Shown here one piece after another: positions 24,720 to 33,927 of a stretch of DNA of 64,000 nt; the first letter of the stretch is position 1; every line of letters begins with the position of its first letter. The position numbers and the translations under genes are program-made. The stretch spans positions 372,001 to 436,000 of the forward strand of contig CAWIVS010000012.1 in assembly GCA_963839685.1 (NCBI GenBank). Reading direction: 5' to 3'. This stretch comes from CADEED01 sp963839685. GTDB taxonomy: Bacteria > Pseudomonadota > Gammaproteobacteria > Steroidobacterales > Steroidobacteraceae. The notes beneath the pieces are model-generated. The model made no database searches, was not told the origin of the DNA, and saw only the letters and a list, made by a program, of their open reading frames with translations.

Positions 24720-26465
24720 AGCTGTCCATCAACTGGCTTCTGGTATTCATTCCCGATCACGCTCGTGCTCGAACACGCCGGCGGCGTGCCGCCGCCGGTG
24801 ATCTTCTTCAGCGCCGCGCTGGCCATCATTCCCATCGCCGCGCTCATCGTGCGAGCAACCGGACAGCTCGCCACGTATACGGGTGATGCGGTCGGCGGAC
24901 TGCTGAATGCCACGTTTGGCAACGCGCCCGAACTCATCATCGCAATGGTGGCGCTCAAGGCCGGCGAGATGGAAATGGTGCGCGCCTCCATCATCGGCGC
25001 GATTCTGGCGAACCTCCTGCTGGCTCTCGGCATCGCCTTCCTGATCGGCGGCATTCGCCACAAGAACCAGGTCTATAACAAGGACGCCTCGCGCACCTAC
25101 AGCACCATGATGCTGCTCGCGGCCTTGAGCCTGGCGGTGCCCAGCGCCTTCAGCCGCTACTTCGCGCCGGACGAGACCATCCGCTCGGAGGCCTTGCTGA
25201 ACGTCTGGATCGCCGCCGCCTTGTTAGGCCTCTATGTCCTCTACCTGTTCTATTCCCTCAGGACTCATCCAGGCTCGTTTGCCAGCGCCGGTGGCCAGGA
25301 GGGACACGGTCATCATCACGAGGGCGAGCGCTGGAGCCTGCCGCGCGCACTCGCGAGTCTGGTCGTGGCTTCACTGCTGGCGGCGTGGATGAGCGAAATC
25401 CTGGTGGGCGCGGCTGACGGCACCGGCAAGGCGCTCGGCATGTCCTCGGTGTTCATCGGCATCGTGTTCCTCGCGGTGGTCGGCGGTGCCGCCGAAAGCG
25501 GCTCTGCCATCGCCATGGGCGCAAAGAACAAGCCCGATCTGTCCATCGGGATCGCGATGGGTAGCTCGATCCAGATCGCCCTGTTCATCGCGCCGGTGCT
25601 GGTGTTCGCCAGTTACTTCATCGCGCCGGTGCCACTGGAATTGTCCTTCGGCCGCGCCGAGGTGGGTGCGCTGTTCATCACGGTGATCGTCGGCGCGTTC
25701 GTGTGCAGCGAGGGGCAATCGAACTGGTTCAAGGGCGTGCAACTGATCCTCGTCTACCTGATCTTCGCGCTGATGTTCTATTTCATGCCGGGAGTCGAGC
25801 TGATGAGTGCCACCGTGAACGAGGGTTCTGACACCGCGCTCGATCCTGTCTACCGCGCCTCCGAAGTCATCTTCGGCCTGCTCATGGCCATGAGTTTCAT
25901 CGGCTCGATCAGCGTGGCCACCGACGGGCGCGAGGAAGTGCGCACGCTGCTGATCGCCGCGCTGGGCTGCAATCTTGCCTGGGGCCTGGTCGACGCCGTG
26001 ATGCACCTGGTGGCGACCAAGACACAGAAACGCCGCAATCACGTGCTCATCGAAAAACTGCGCGGCAATGCGGACCCCGCGGAAGGTCGCGCGTGGCTCG
26101 CCGACGAGTTGCCCGCGCCTCTCGTGGCGAGCATCGGTGCAGACGGGCTCGAACAACTGCGCCAGCAAATGCGCGTGGCGCCGCTGCCAGACACGCGACC
26201 ACGAATTACCGGCCGCGACATCGGCGATGCGGTCATCGTGTTCCTGCTGGTGGTGTTGTCGACCTTTCCGCTGGTGGTGCCCTTCATGATCGTCGACGAC
26301 ACGGCGCGCGCGCTGCTGTTCTCGCGGCTCGTGGCGTTGGTGACGTTGTTCATCGCGGGCGCAACACTGGCGCGGTACTCCAGCGGCAATATCTGGCTCA
26401 ACGGTCTCGCCATGGCGGCGATCGGTGCGGTGCTCATGGCCGCCATCATGGCACTCGGCGGATGA
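24716..26465 (+). CDS. Ca2+/H+ antiporter (CaCA family) joined to a VIT/CCC1-like membrane domain (frameshift near 24755)
   Basis: The start ATG 24716 overlaps the upstream stop. Codon 13 onward changes frame (TTCCCGATCAC; dropping one G gives MKLSINWLLVFIPITLVLEH). The antiporter part (about 1-360) has the two signature repeats FGNAPELIIAMVALKAGEME and GGAAESGSAIAMGAKNKPDL. About 350-400 residues is the full length of a Cax/ChaA protein, yet the frame continues for about 220 more residues. The extension (RASEVIFGLLMAMSFIGSIS, GCNLAWGLVDAVMHLV, STFPLVVPFMIV, then three helices) resembles VIT/CCC1-type metal transporters. Either it is a true fusion, or a hidden indel removed a stop: an ATGA overlap exists at about 25803. 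Both parts are inner-membrane cation transporters. Confidence 0.8.
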
Positions 26466-26485
26466 GCCTCATGAAACGCAGCGGG

Positions 26486-26519
26486 TATGACACCGTACGT
26501 TACCTTCGGCAACTTCCGC
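26486..26519 (+). promoter_or_regulatory. Conserved 34-bp element, copy B
   Basis: It has the same start TATGACACCGTA, inner TTACCT (26500) and end ACTTCCGC as copy A at 18927, 29 of 34 bases equal. It lies 20 bases after the antiporter stop and before the small gene and the decarboxylases. An ATG stands 15 bases upstream (26471) and reads in frame into the small gene at 26567. Confidence 0.6.
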
Positions 26520-26566
26520 GTGCCAACGGCGCTGGGAATGATCACCTGCCTCGCAAGGAAATCGCG

Positions 26567-26878
26567 ATGTCACATTTGCAGGACAACGATGCCGACAAGG
26601 ACGAAGGCAGGGTTAAAGCGGAGGCCTGCATGAAACTCTTGAACGAACGCTTTCCCCACGTTCAGGCACTGGCCCTCAAACGTTGCGAGCAGCACGAGTC
26701 CTTTCGCGAATTGTGCGAAGAGTATTGGGCCTGCACGCAAGTTCTCGCACGCCTCGAGCGGCCCGACGCGGAAGAAAGCCTGCGCACCGAATACGGCGCG
26801 CTGCGGCTGCGCCTCGAAGGCGAGTTGCTGCGCTACATCGCCGAGCAAAGCGTGCGCGCCGGTTCACCCCAGCCCTAG
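26567..26878 (+). CDS. Small helical cytoplasmic protein preceding the decarboxylases
   Basis: A 103-residue, acidic, all-helical protein (ACMKLLNERFPHVQALALKR, LRTEYGALRLRLEGELLRYI) without signal peptide. ATG 26567 has AAGGAA nine bases upstream and is preferred; an alternative ATG 26471 would add 32 residues that include the conserved 34-bp element. Three cysteines are present. I do not recognise the family. It lies 19 bases before the first decarboxylase gene, so it should be expressed with it, perhaps as an accessory or regulatory protein. Confidence 0.6.
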   Translation: MSHLQDNDADKDEGRVKAEACMKLLNERFPHVQALALKRCEQHESFRELCEEYWACTQVLARLERPDAEESLRTEYGALRLRLEGELLRYIAEQSVRAGSPQP

Positions 26879-26897
26879 ATCCAGGAAGGAACTCATC

Positions 26898-29198
26898 ATG
26901 CAAATCGCCGCGAAGCGTCCCTTGCGCCAGGCCCTGATCGTCGACAGCGGACTCACCGCGAATTCCGGGGCCGCGGCACGCAGCGTGCGCGCGCTGGCCA
27001 GCGAGTTGCGCACTCGCGCCATCGAGGTCATCGAAGCGCATTCCTGTGAAGACGGAATCGCGACGGCGACTTCCGACGCAAGCATCGATTGCATCCTGAT
27101 CAACTGGACCCAGGGCGCGAATGACAGCAAGGTTCACGCCGAAGCCACCGAGCTGATGCGCGCGGTCCGCAAGCGCAACACGAAGTTGCCGATTTTCCTC
27201 ATGGCCAGCCGCAAGATGGCCGGCACCGTGAGCATCGAAGTCGCACAACTCTCGGACGAATTCATCTGGATTCTCGAGGACACGGCCAGCTTCATCGCGG
27301 GCCGCGTGCAGTCGGCGATCGACCGGTATCTCTCGCAATTGCTGCCGCCCTACGCGGCCGCCCTGGCCAGTTACAACCGCGAGCAGGAATATTCCTGGGC
27401 AGCACCCGGCCACCAGGGTGGCGTCGCGTTCCTCAAGTCGCCCGTCGGCCGGCTGTTCTTCGATTTCTACGGCGAAAACCTGTTCCGCACCGACATGGGA
27501 ATCGAGCGCGGTGCGCTCGGCTCCTTGTTAGGCCACAGCGGGCCGGTGGGAGAAAGCGAACGCTACGCCGCGCGCGTGTTCGGCGCGCATCGCAGTTATA
27601 CGGTCCTCAACGGCACCTCGGCGTCCAACCGCACCATCATGACGGCCTGCGTGGGCGACGGCGAAATCGCGCTCTGCGACCGCAACTGCCACAAGTCCAT
27701 CGAGCAGGGCCTGGCGCTGACCGGCGGCATCCCGGTGTTCATCACGCCGACGCGCAATCGCTACGGCATCATCGGCCCGGCGGCTCCCGCCTCGCTCGAG
27801 CCGGCGGCCATCAACGCGTCCATCGCCGCGAATCCGTTGGCGAAGGACGCTACGAACAAGAAGCCCGTGTATGCCGTGCTCACCAACTGCACCTACGACG
27901 GCATGTGTTACGACTCGGCCGAGGTCGAAGCGCGGCTCGCGAAAAGCTCGGACCGCGTGCATCTCGACGAAGCCTGGTACGGCTACGCGCGCTTCAACCC
28001 GCTGTACCGCAACCGCTTCGCCATGCGTGAAGATCCCGCCAGGCATCCCAAGGATGGCCCGACGGTGTTCGCGACGCACTCCACGCACAAACTACTGGCG
28101 GCGCTGTCGCAGACCTCCTGGATCCACATCCGCGACGGCAAGGGCGCCATCGATCATGGCCGCTTCAACGAGGCCTACTGCACGCAGGCATCCACTTCAC
28201 CGCTCTACCTGCTGATCGCCTCGAACGACGTGGCGGCGGCCATGATGGACGGCCCGGGAGGCCATGCGCTCACCCAGGAAACCATCGACGAGGCCGTGGC
28301 CTGCCGACTCGCCACCGCGCGCGTGCACCAGGAATTCGCCGCGAAGAAAGACTGGTTCTTCGCGCCGTGGAATGCGCCCGAGATCAAGGATGCGAAAAGC
28401 GGCAAGAAGGTTCCGTTTCACGAGGCCTCGGCAGAGCAGCTCGCCACCGATCCGGAATGCTGGGTGTTGCACCCGGGTGAGAAGTGGCACGGCTTCGATG
28501 GCATTCCCGATGGCTGGTGCATGCTCGATCCGATCAAGTTCGGCATCGTCTGTCCGGGCATGCAGGACGACGGCAAACTCGCCGAACACGGCATCCCGGC
28601 CGACATCGTCACCGCGTATATCGGGCGTCACGGCATCGTGCCCTCGCGCACCACCGATCACATGGTGTTGTTCCTGTTCTCGGTGGGAATCACCAAGGGC
28701 AAGTGGGGCACGCTGCTGAACACCCTGTTGGACTTCAAAAACGATTACGACCGCAACGCGCCGCTGGTAGAAGTGCTGCCCGGAATCGTCGCCGCGGGCG
28801 GCGAGCGCTACGCCGGCATGGGGCTCAAAGACCTCGGCGACGAGATGTGGACGCACCTGCGTACCAGTCAGCAAGGCCACTGGCAGGCGCAGGCCTATGC
28901 CACGCTGCCCAAGCCCGAGATGGTGCCGCGCCGTGCCTTCCAGAGACTGATGGCTGGCGACGCGGAAAAGGTGTCGCTCGACAAGCTCGCGAATCGCGTC
29001 GTCGGTGTGGGCGTGATCCCCTATCCACCGGGCATTCCCATCGTCATGCCCGGCGAAAACATTGGCGCGGCCGATGGTCCGTGGATCACCTACCTGAAAG
29101 CACTGCAGGCCTGGGGTCACAAGTTCCCCGGCTTCGCCAAGGAAGTCGAAGGCACCGAAGAAAAAGACGGCACCTACTACGTGTACTGCCTGAAGTAG
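26898..29198 (+). CDS. adiA: Acid-inducible arginine decarboxylase, AdiA-type (copy 1)
   Basis: PLP-dependent fold-type I decarboxylase of 766 residues. An N-terminal receiver-like wing domain (about 1-140) is followed by the PLP core: APGHQGG, NGTSASNRTIM, DRNCHKSIEQG, the cofactor Asp in HLDEAWYGYARFNP, and the Schiff-base Lys398 in FATHSTHKLLAALSQ. The C-terminal domain includes YPPGIP. Details such as FRTDMGIER, TNCTYDGMCY and FLFSVGITKGKWGTL agree with E. coli AdiA rather than lysine or ornithine enzymes. It converts arginine to agmatine and CO2, consuming a cytoplasmic proton; the partner antiporter would be the AdiC-like protein at 36228. The frame is intact. Confidence 0.9.
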   Translation: MQIAAKRPLRQALIVDSGLTANSGAAARSVRALASELRTRAIEVIEAHSCEDGIATATSDASIDCILINWTQGANDSKVHAEATELMRAVRKRNTKLPIFLMASRKMAGTVSIEVAQLSDEFIWILEDTASFIAGRVQSAIDRYLSQLLPPYAAALASYNREQEYSWAAPGHQGGVAFLKSPVGRLFFDFYGENLFRTDMGIERGALGSLLGHSGPVGESERYAARVFGAHRSYTVLNGTSASNRTIMTACVGDGEIALCDRNCHKSIEQGLALTGGIPVFITPTRNRYGIIGPAAPASLEPAAINASIAANPLAKDATNKKPVYAVLTNCTYDGMCYDSAEVEARLAKSSDRVHLDEAWYGYARFNPLYRNRFAMREDPARHPKDGPTVFATHSTHKLLAALSQTSWIHIRDGKGAIDHGRFNEAYCTQASTSPLYLLIASNDVAAAMMDGPGGHALTQETIDEAVACRLATARVHQEFAAKKDWFFAPWNAPEIKDAKSGKKVPFHEASAEQLATDPECWVLHPGEKWHGFDGIPDGWCMLDPIKFGIVCPGMQDDGKLAEHGIPADIVTAYIGRHGIVPSRTTDHMVLFLFSVGITKGKWGTLLNTLLDFKNDYDRNAPLVEVLPGIVAAGGERYAGMGLKDLGDEMWTHLRTSQQGHWQAQAYATLPKPEMVPRRAFQRLMAGDAEKVSLDKLANRVVGVGVIPYPPGIPIVMPGENIGAADGPWITYLKALQAWGHKFPGFAKEVEGTEEKDGTYYVYCLK

Positions 29199-29210
29199 AG
29201 GAGCGCTGCC

Positions 29211-31578
29211 ATGCAACCCTACGTTGCCAGCACGCCGAAGATTCCGATTCCCTTCAATCGGCTGCTGAAGATCGTCGCGCTGGTGGACGCGAGCAATCGC
29301 GACGTGCGGCAGCTGCTCGACCTGCTCGACCGCCGAACGCTTCGAAGTCGAAGTCCGCAGCGACTACGGACGCGATCCCGCCGAGGACGCCGACGTCGGC
29401 GCCTACATCTTCGACGTCGACGGCCCGCAGCTTGACAAGGCGCGCGAATTCGGGCTCGCCGTGCGGCAGCTCGGCTTTCGCACGCCCATCTGGGCCCTGG
29501 CCGACTCGCGCAAGATTTCGGACGTGATCGCCTCGGGTGTCATTGGCGAGGTAGACGGCTTCATCTACCTCGGCCAGCAAAGCCCCACCTTCTACGCCAA
29601 GCAGATCGTCGCCAGCATCTGGTCGACTACGGCATGAGCCTGCTGCCGCCATTTTTCGGCGGCATGATGGCCTACGACGCCGCGGCGAATGTCGCCTTCG
29701 CCTGCCCCGGTCACCAGGGCGGGCAGTTCTACCGCAAGTCGCCCGCCGGGCAGCTGTTCTACAAGTACTTCGGCGAGCAGATTTTCCGCAATGACCTGTG
29801 CAACGCGGACGTGGAGCTCGGCGACCTGCTGATCCACGTCGGCGCCGCGGTCGAGGCGCAACGCAACGCGGCGCGCATCTTCGGTGCCGACCGTACCTAC
29901 TTCGTGCTCAATGGCACCTCGACGTCCAACAAGATCGTCACCGGCGCCACGCTGCATCGTGACGACCTGGTGCTGTTCGATCGCAACAATCACAAGTCGC
30001 TGCACCAGGGCGCGCTGGTGCAGGCCGGCGCCATCCCGGTGTTCCTGCCCACCGCGCGCAATTCCTTCGGCATGATCGGCGCGGTCGACTGGGACGCGTG
30101 GGACGAGAAAACGCTGCGCGAGCGCATCCGCAATCACCCGCGCGTCAAGGACAAGAAACGCGCCGATGCCGAGCGCCCGTTCCGCATGGCCTGCATCCAG
30201 CTCGCGACCTACGACGGCACGGTCTACAACGTGCGCAAGGTCATGGAGAAGATCGGCCATCTCTGTGACTACGTGCTGTGGGACGAAGCCTGGATCGGCT
30301 ACAACGCCTTCCATCCGCTGTTCGCGGACCACAGCCCCATGCGCATCGAGAAGCTGGGACCCGACATGCCGGGCCTGTTCTCCACGCAGTCGGTGCACAA
30401 GCAGGGCGCGGGATTCTCCCAGGCCTCGCAGATCCACAAGCGCGACGAGCACATCAAGGGCCAGAAGCGCTTCATCGAACACAAGCGCTTCAACGAATCC
30501 TTCCTGATCAATGTCTCGACCTCGCCGTTCTATCCACTGTTCGCCTCGCTGGACGTCAACGCCAAGCTGCACGAGGGCAAGGCCGGCGAGATGCTCTGGG
30601 ACCGGTGCATCGAGCTCGGCATCGAGGCGCGCAAGAAACTGCGCGAGTTCGGCCAGCGCTACCAGAAGATCGGGCGCGACGCGCAGGAAAAGTGGTTCTT
30701 CGATCCCTTCGTGCCCGACGTGGTCAGCATCAAGGGCTCGAAGTTCACCAAGGACGCCACCAACGTTCCCTGGGAGAGCCTGCCCACGGACGTAATCAAG
30801 CGCGAGCAGCAGTGCTGGGTGTTCGATCCAAAGAACCCCTGGCACGGCTACTCGGGCTACTCCGATGGCTATGCGATGGTCGACCCTAACAAGCTCATGC
30901 TGCTGACGCCGGGCATCGATCGCAAGACCGGCGAGTACCTCGACTTCGGCGTGCCGGCCACGGTGCTGGCCAACTACCTGCGCGAACAGCGCATCGTGCC
31001 CGAGAAGTGCGATCTCAACAGCATCCTGTTCCTCATGACGCCGGCCGAGGACGAGAGCAAGCTCAATGCGCTGCTCGCCAAGCTGGTGAAATTCAAGACA
31101 TTGTGGGACAACGACGCGCCGCTGGCCGCGGTGCTGCCCGACGATCGCCCGGCAAAACGCCGCGCGCTATGCCAACTACTCGATCCGCAAGGCCTGCAAT
31201 GAAATGCACGCCTTCTACCGCCAGGCCAACATCAAGCAGCTGCAGAAACTCTGTTTCCGCGCCGAAAGCTTCCCCGAGCTCGCCATGTCCTCCAAGGACG
31301 CCTACGAGAAGCTCGTGGCCAACGAAGTTGATTACGTTCCGATGACAAAGGTCCAAGGTCGTATTGCGGCAACGCTGGCACTCATCTATCCACCAGGGAT
31401 CGGCGTCATCGTTCCCGGCGAGCGCTGGGACGAACGCGCCAGGCCAATGCTGGATTACTTCATGACTTTCGAGGAATCGTTCAATCGCTTCCCGGGCTTC
31501 AGCTACGAGGTCCAGGGCGTCTACCAGGAAATCGTCGACGGTCGAATCACGTTCCATACCTACGTTGTTAGGGAGTAG
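29211..31578 (+). CDS. speF: Ornithine decarboxylase, SpeF/SpeC-type (frameshifts near 29330, 29622 and 31160)
   Basis: A decarboxylase of about 788 residues in four frame segments. The wing domain spans 29211-29630 (LGFRTPIWALADSRKISDVI). The core starts MSLLPPFFGGMM with CPGHQGGQFYRKSPAGQLFY, VLNGTSTSNKIV, LWDEAWIGYNAFHP and the PLP Lys in FSTQSVHKQGAGFSQASQIH. The C-terminus (IYPPGIGVIVPGE, SYEVQGVYQEI) resumes after 31160. STQSVHKQ and the LREQRIVPEKCDLNSILFL segment are ornithine-decarboxylase hallmarks. It would make putrescine and CO2 and feed the PotE-type antiporter that starts nine bases later. At each break the protein resumes directly, so the shifts look like sequence errors. Confidence 0.88.
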
Positions 31579-31587
31579 GAGTCAGCT

Positions 31588-32921
31588 ATGTCACAACCAA
31601 AAAAGAAGATGAATCTCGTCCAGCTCACGTTCATCGTCGCGGTGAACATGATGGGCTCGGGAATCATCATGCTGCCCACCAACATGGCCAAGGTGGGAGC
31701 GATTTCGCTGCTCTCCTGGATAGTCACGGCGCGTGGGCTCGATGGCCCTCGCCTACGGCTTCGCGCAGGCGGGCATATTCAACCAGCGACCCGGCGGCCT
31801 GGCGGCCTACGCCGAAGACGGCTACGGCAAGGACGGCTACTTCCAGGCCTTCTTCCTGTACTTCCTGTCGCTGGCCATCGGCAACGTCGCGATCGCCATC
31901 TCCGCAGTCGGCTATCTCGCGACGTTCTTCCCGGGAATGTCCGCGACGCCGATCGCCACCTGCATGAGCGTGATCGCGCTGCTGTGGCTGACCACCGTCG
32001 CCAACTTCGGCGGCCCCGGCGTCACCGGAAAGATCGGCTCCATCACCGTCTGGGGCGTCATCATCCCGGTGGGTGCGTTGTCGTTCATCGGCTGGTTCTG
32101 GTTCAGCTCGGAAACCTTTGCCGCCGCCTGGAATCCGCAGGGACTCTCGCTCGGTGAAGGCATGGGCTCGAGCATCGCGCTCACGCTCTGGGCCTTCCTC
32201 GGCATGGAGTCCGCGGCGCAGAACTCCGACTCGGTCGAAAATCCCAAACGTGACGTGCCGCTCGCCTGCCTGTTCGGCACGCTGGGCGCGGCCGTGGTCT
32301 ACGTGCTGTCCACCACGGTGATCCAGGGCATCGTGCCCAACGCCGAACTGGCCGACTCCACCGGGCCCGTTCGGACTGGCCTTCGCCAAGATGTTCAACC
32401 CGACCGTGGGCTCCATCATCATGGTGCTGGCCATCGCTTGCCTGCGTTGGGCTCGCTGCTCGGCTGGCAGTTCACCCTGTCCTCGACCGCCAAGTCGGCC
32501 GCCGAGGGCAAGATGTTCCCCGGCGGCGTTCGCGAAAGTGAACAGCATGGGGGCGCCCATCACCGGCATGATCATCCTCGGCGTCGTGCAGACCGCGCTG
32601 GCGCTGTCGACCATCTCGCCGACGCTGTCCGAGCAATTCGGCGCGCTGGTGAATCTCGCCGTGGTCACCAACGTGATCCCGTACATCCTGGCGCTGTCCG
32701 CACTGCCGGTGATGATGAAGGCCAACAATGTCCCGAGTAACGTGTACACCCGCAACATGGTCATCAGCGTGATCGCCATGCTCTACAGCGTGTATGCCCT
32801 GTATGCCTCGGGCGGCGACGCGGTGATGGGCGGCATGCTGGTCATGGGCGTCACCTACATCATCTGGGGCTTCATCTCGAATCGCTTCAAGGGCCCGGCC
32901 TCCACGCCGAGCGCCCTCTGA
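31588..32921 (+). CDS. potE: Putrescine:ornithine antiporter, PotE-type (four frameshifts)
   Basis: An APC-family transporter of about 445 residues and 12 helices. Segments in successive frames match E. coli PotE almost end to end: VNMMGSGIIMLPTNMAKVGA, GNVAIAISAVGY, TVANFGGPGVTGKIGSITVW, TLWAFLGMESAAQNSDSVEN, then FGLAFAKMFNPTVGSIIM, GSLLGWQFTLSSTAKS, and NLAVVTNVIPYILALSALPV. Frame breaks lie near 31728 (one extra C), 32370 (CCC for CC), 32440 (one base missing) and 32527 (one extra G). It exchanges external ornithine for putrescine and completes the proton-consuming cycle with the decarboxylase just upstream. Confidence 0.88.
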
Positions 32922-32947
32922 ACCCGAACGCACCTAGGAGCAAACAC

Positions 32948-33876
32948 ATGTCAAACAAACATCATCCTCGGTTCGCGGCGTACAGCGCAGCGCTCACCGT
33001 CCTGGCTCTGGGGTCAATGGCTCCCGCGACCTCCTTCGCCGGAGAAGCACTCGAACGCATCCGCTCGAGCGGCCACGTGCGCTTCGCCTATCTACCGCAG
33101 GCCAAGCCGTTCACGTCGGCGAACGCCTCGGGTACCGTCGAGGGATACGGCGCGGCGCTTGTGCGAGCGGATCGCGGCGGGGCTCAAGTCGCAGCTGGGA
33201 ATTTCGCAGCTGGCGGTCGACTGGGTACCGGTCACCATCGACACGCGCCGCGAACGCCGTGGCTGGCGGCCAGGCGGACGTGCTGTGCACACCGTCGAAC
33301 GCCACGCTCGCGCGACGCAAGACGCTGTCGTTCTCGATCCCGATGTTCGCCGGCGGCATTCGCGCCGTGGTGCGCAATGACGTCACGCCACAGATTCGCG
33401 AGGCGCTGGAGAACAACCCCCGCACGCGGCCGGTGTGGCGTGGCACACCCGCGCAGGGCATGGTCGAAGCCACCCGCTTCGCCACGGTCGCGGGCACCAG
33501 CTCGGAACGCTGGCTCGCGCAGAAGAAGGCGAGCTTCAAACTCAACACCGCGACCGTATCCGTGCCGGATTACGCCAGCGGCATCAAGTTCCTGCTGGAA
33601 GACAAGATCGACGTGTTCTTCGCCGAACGCGACGTGGCATTGGCCGCGATGGACGGCAAGGCGATGCAGGAGCTCAGGGTACTGAATCGCCAGATCACGC
33701 AGGAGCCGCTGGCACTGGCGTTGCCCCGCGGCGACGAGGACCTGCGGCTGCTGGTGGACTCCGTGCTGAGCTCCACCTACTCGCAGGCGGACTTCGCGGA
33801 TCTGTACGGCAAGTACTTCGGCCCGCTGGACGAAGCCAACCGCACGTTCTTCAGCTGGGTGACGCCAGCGCCCTGA
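32948..33876 (+). CDS. Periplasmic amino-acid-binding protein, SBP family 3 (frameshifts near 33165 and 33250)
   Basis: A product of about 309 residues. It has a signal peptide (YSAALTVLALGSMAPATSFA) and the typical opening of polar amino-acid binding proteins (ALERIRSSGHVRFAYLPQAK). The middle LAVDWVPVTIDTR, then ADVLCTPSNATLARRKTLSF and KIDVFFAERDVALAAM, follow in shifted frames. No ABC permease or ATPase gene accompanies it, so it is either an orphan receptor-like binding protein or delivers arginine/ornithine to the antiporters. It lies 26 bases after potE and 51 before the second AdiA-type gene, inside the locus. Confidence 0.8.
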
Positions 33877-33927
33877 GACCTGAGACACCGATGCGGCCGC
33901 GCGGATTTCGAGAACGGAGATCTCCCG

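Noticed and set aside
29330..31170. Programmed ribosomal frameshifting in the ornithine decarboxylase gene
   Set aside because: Three breaks in one gene, no slippery heptamer or downstream pseudoknot, and the same kind of break in many neighbours; sequence error is simpler.
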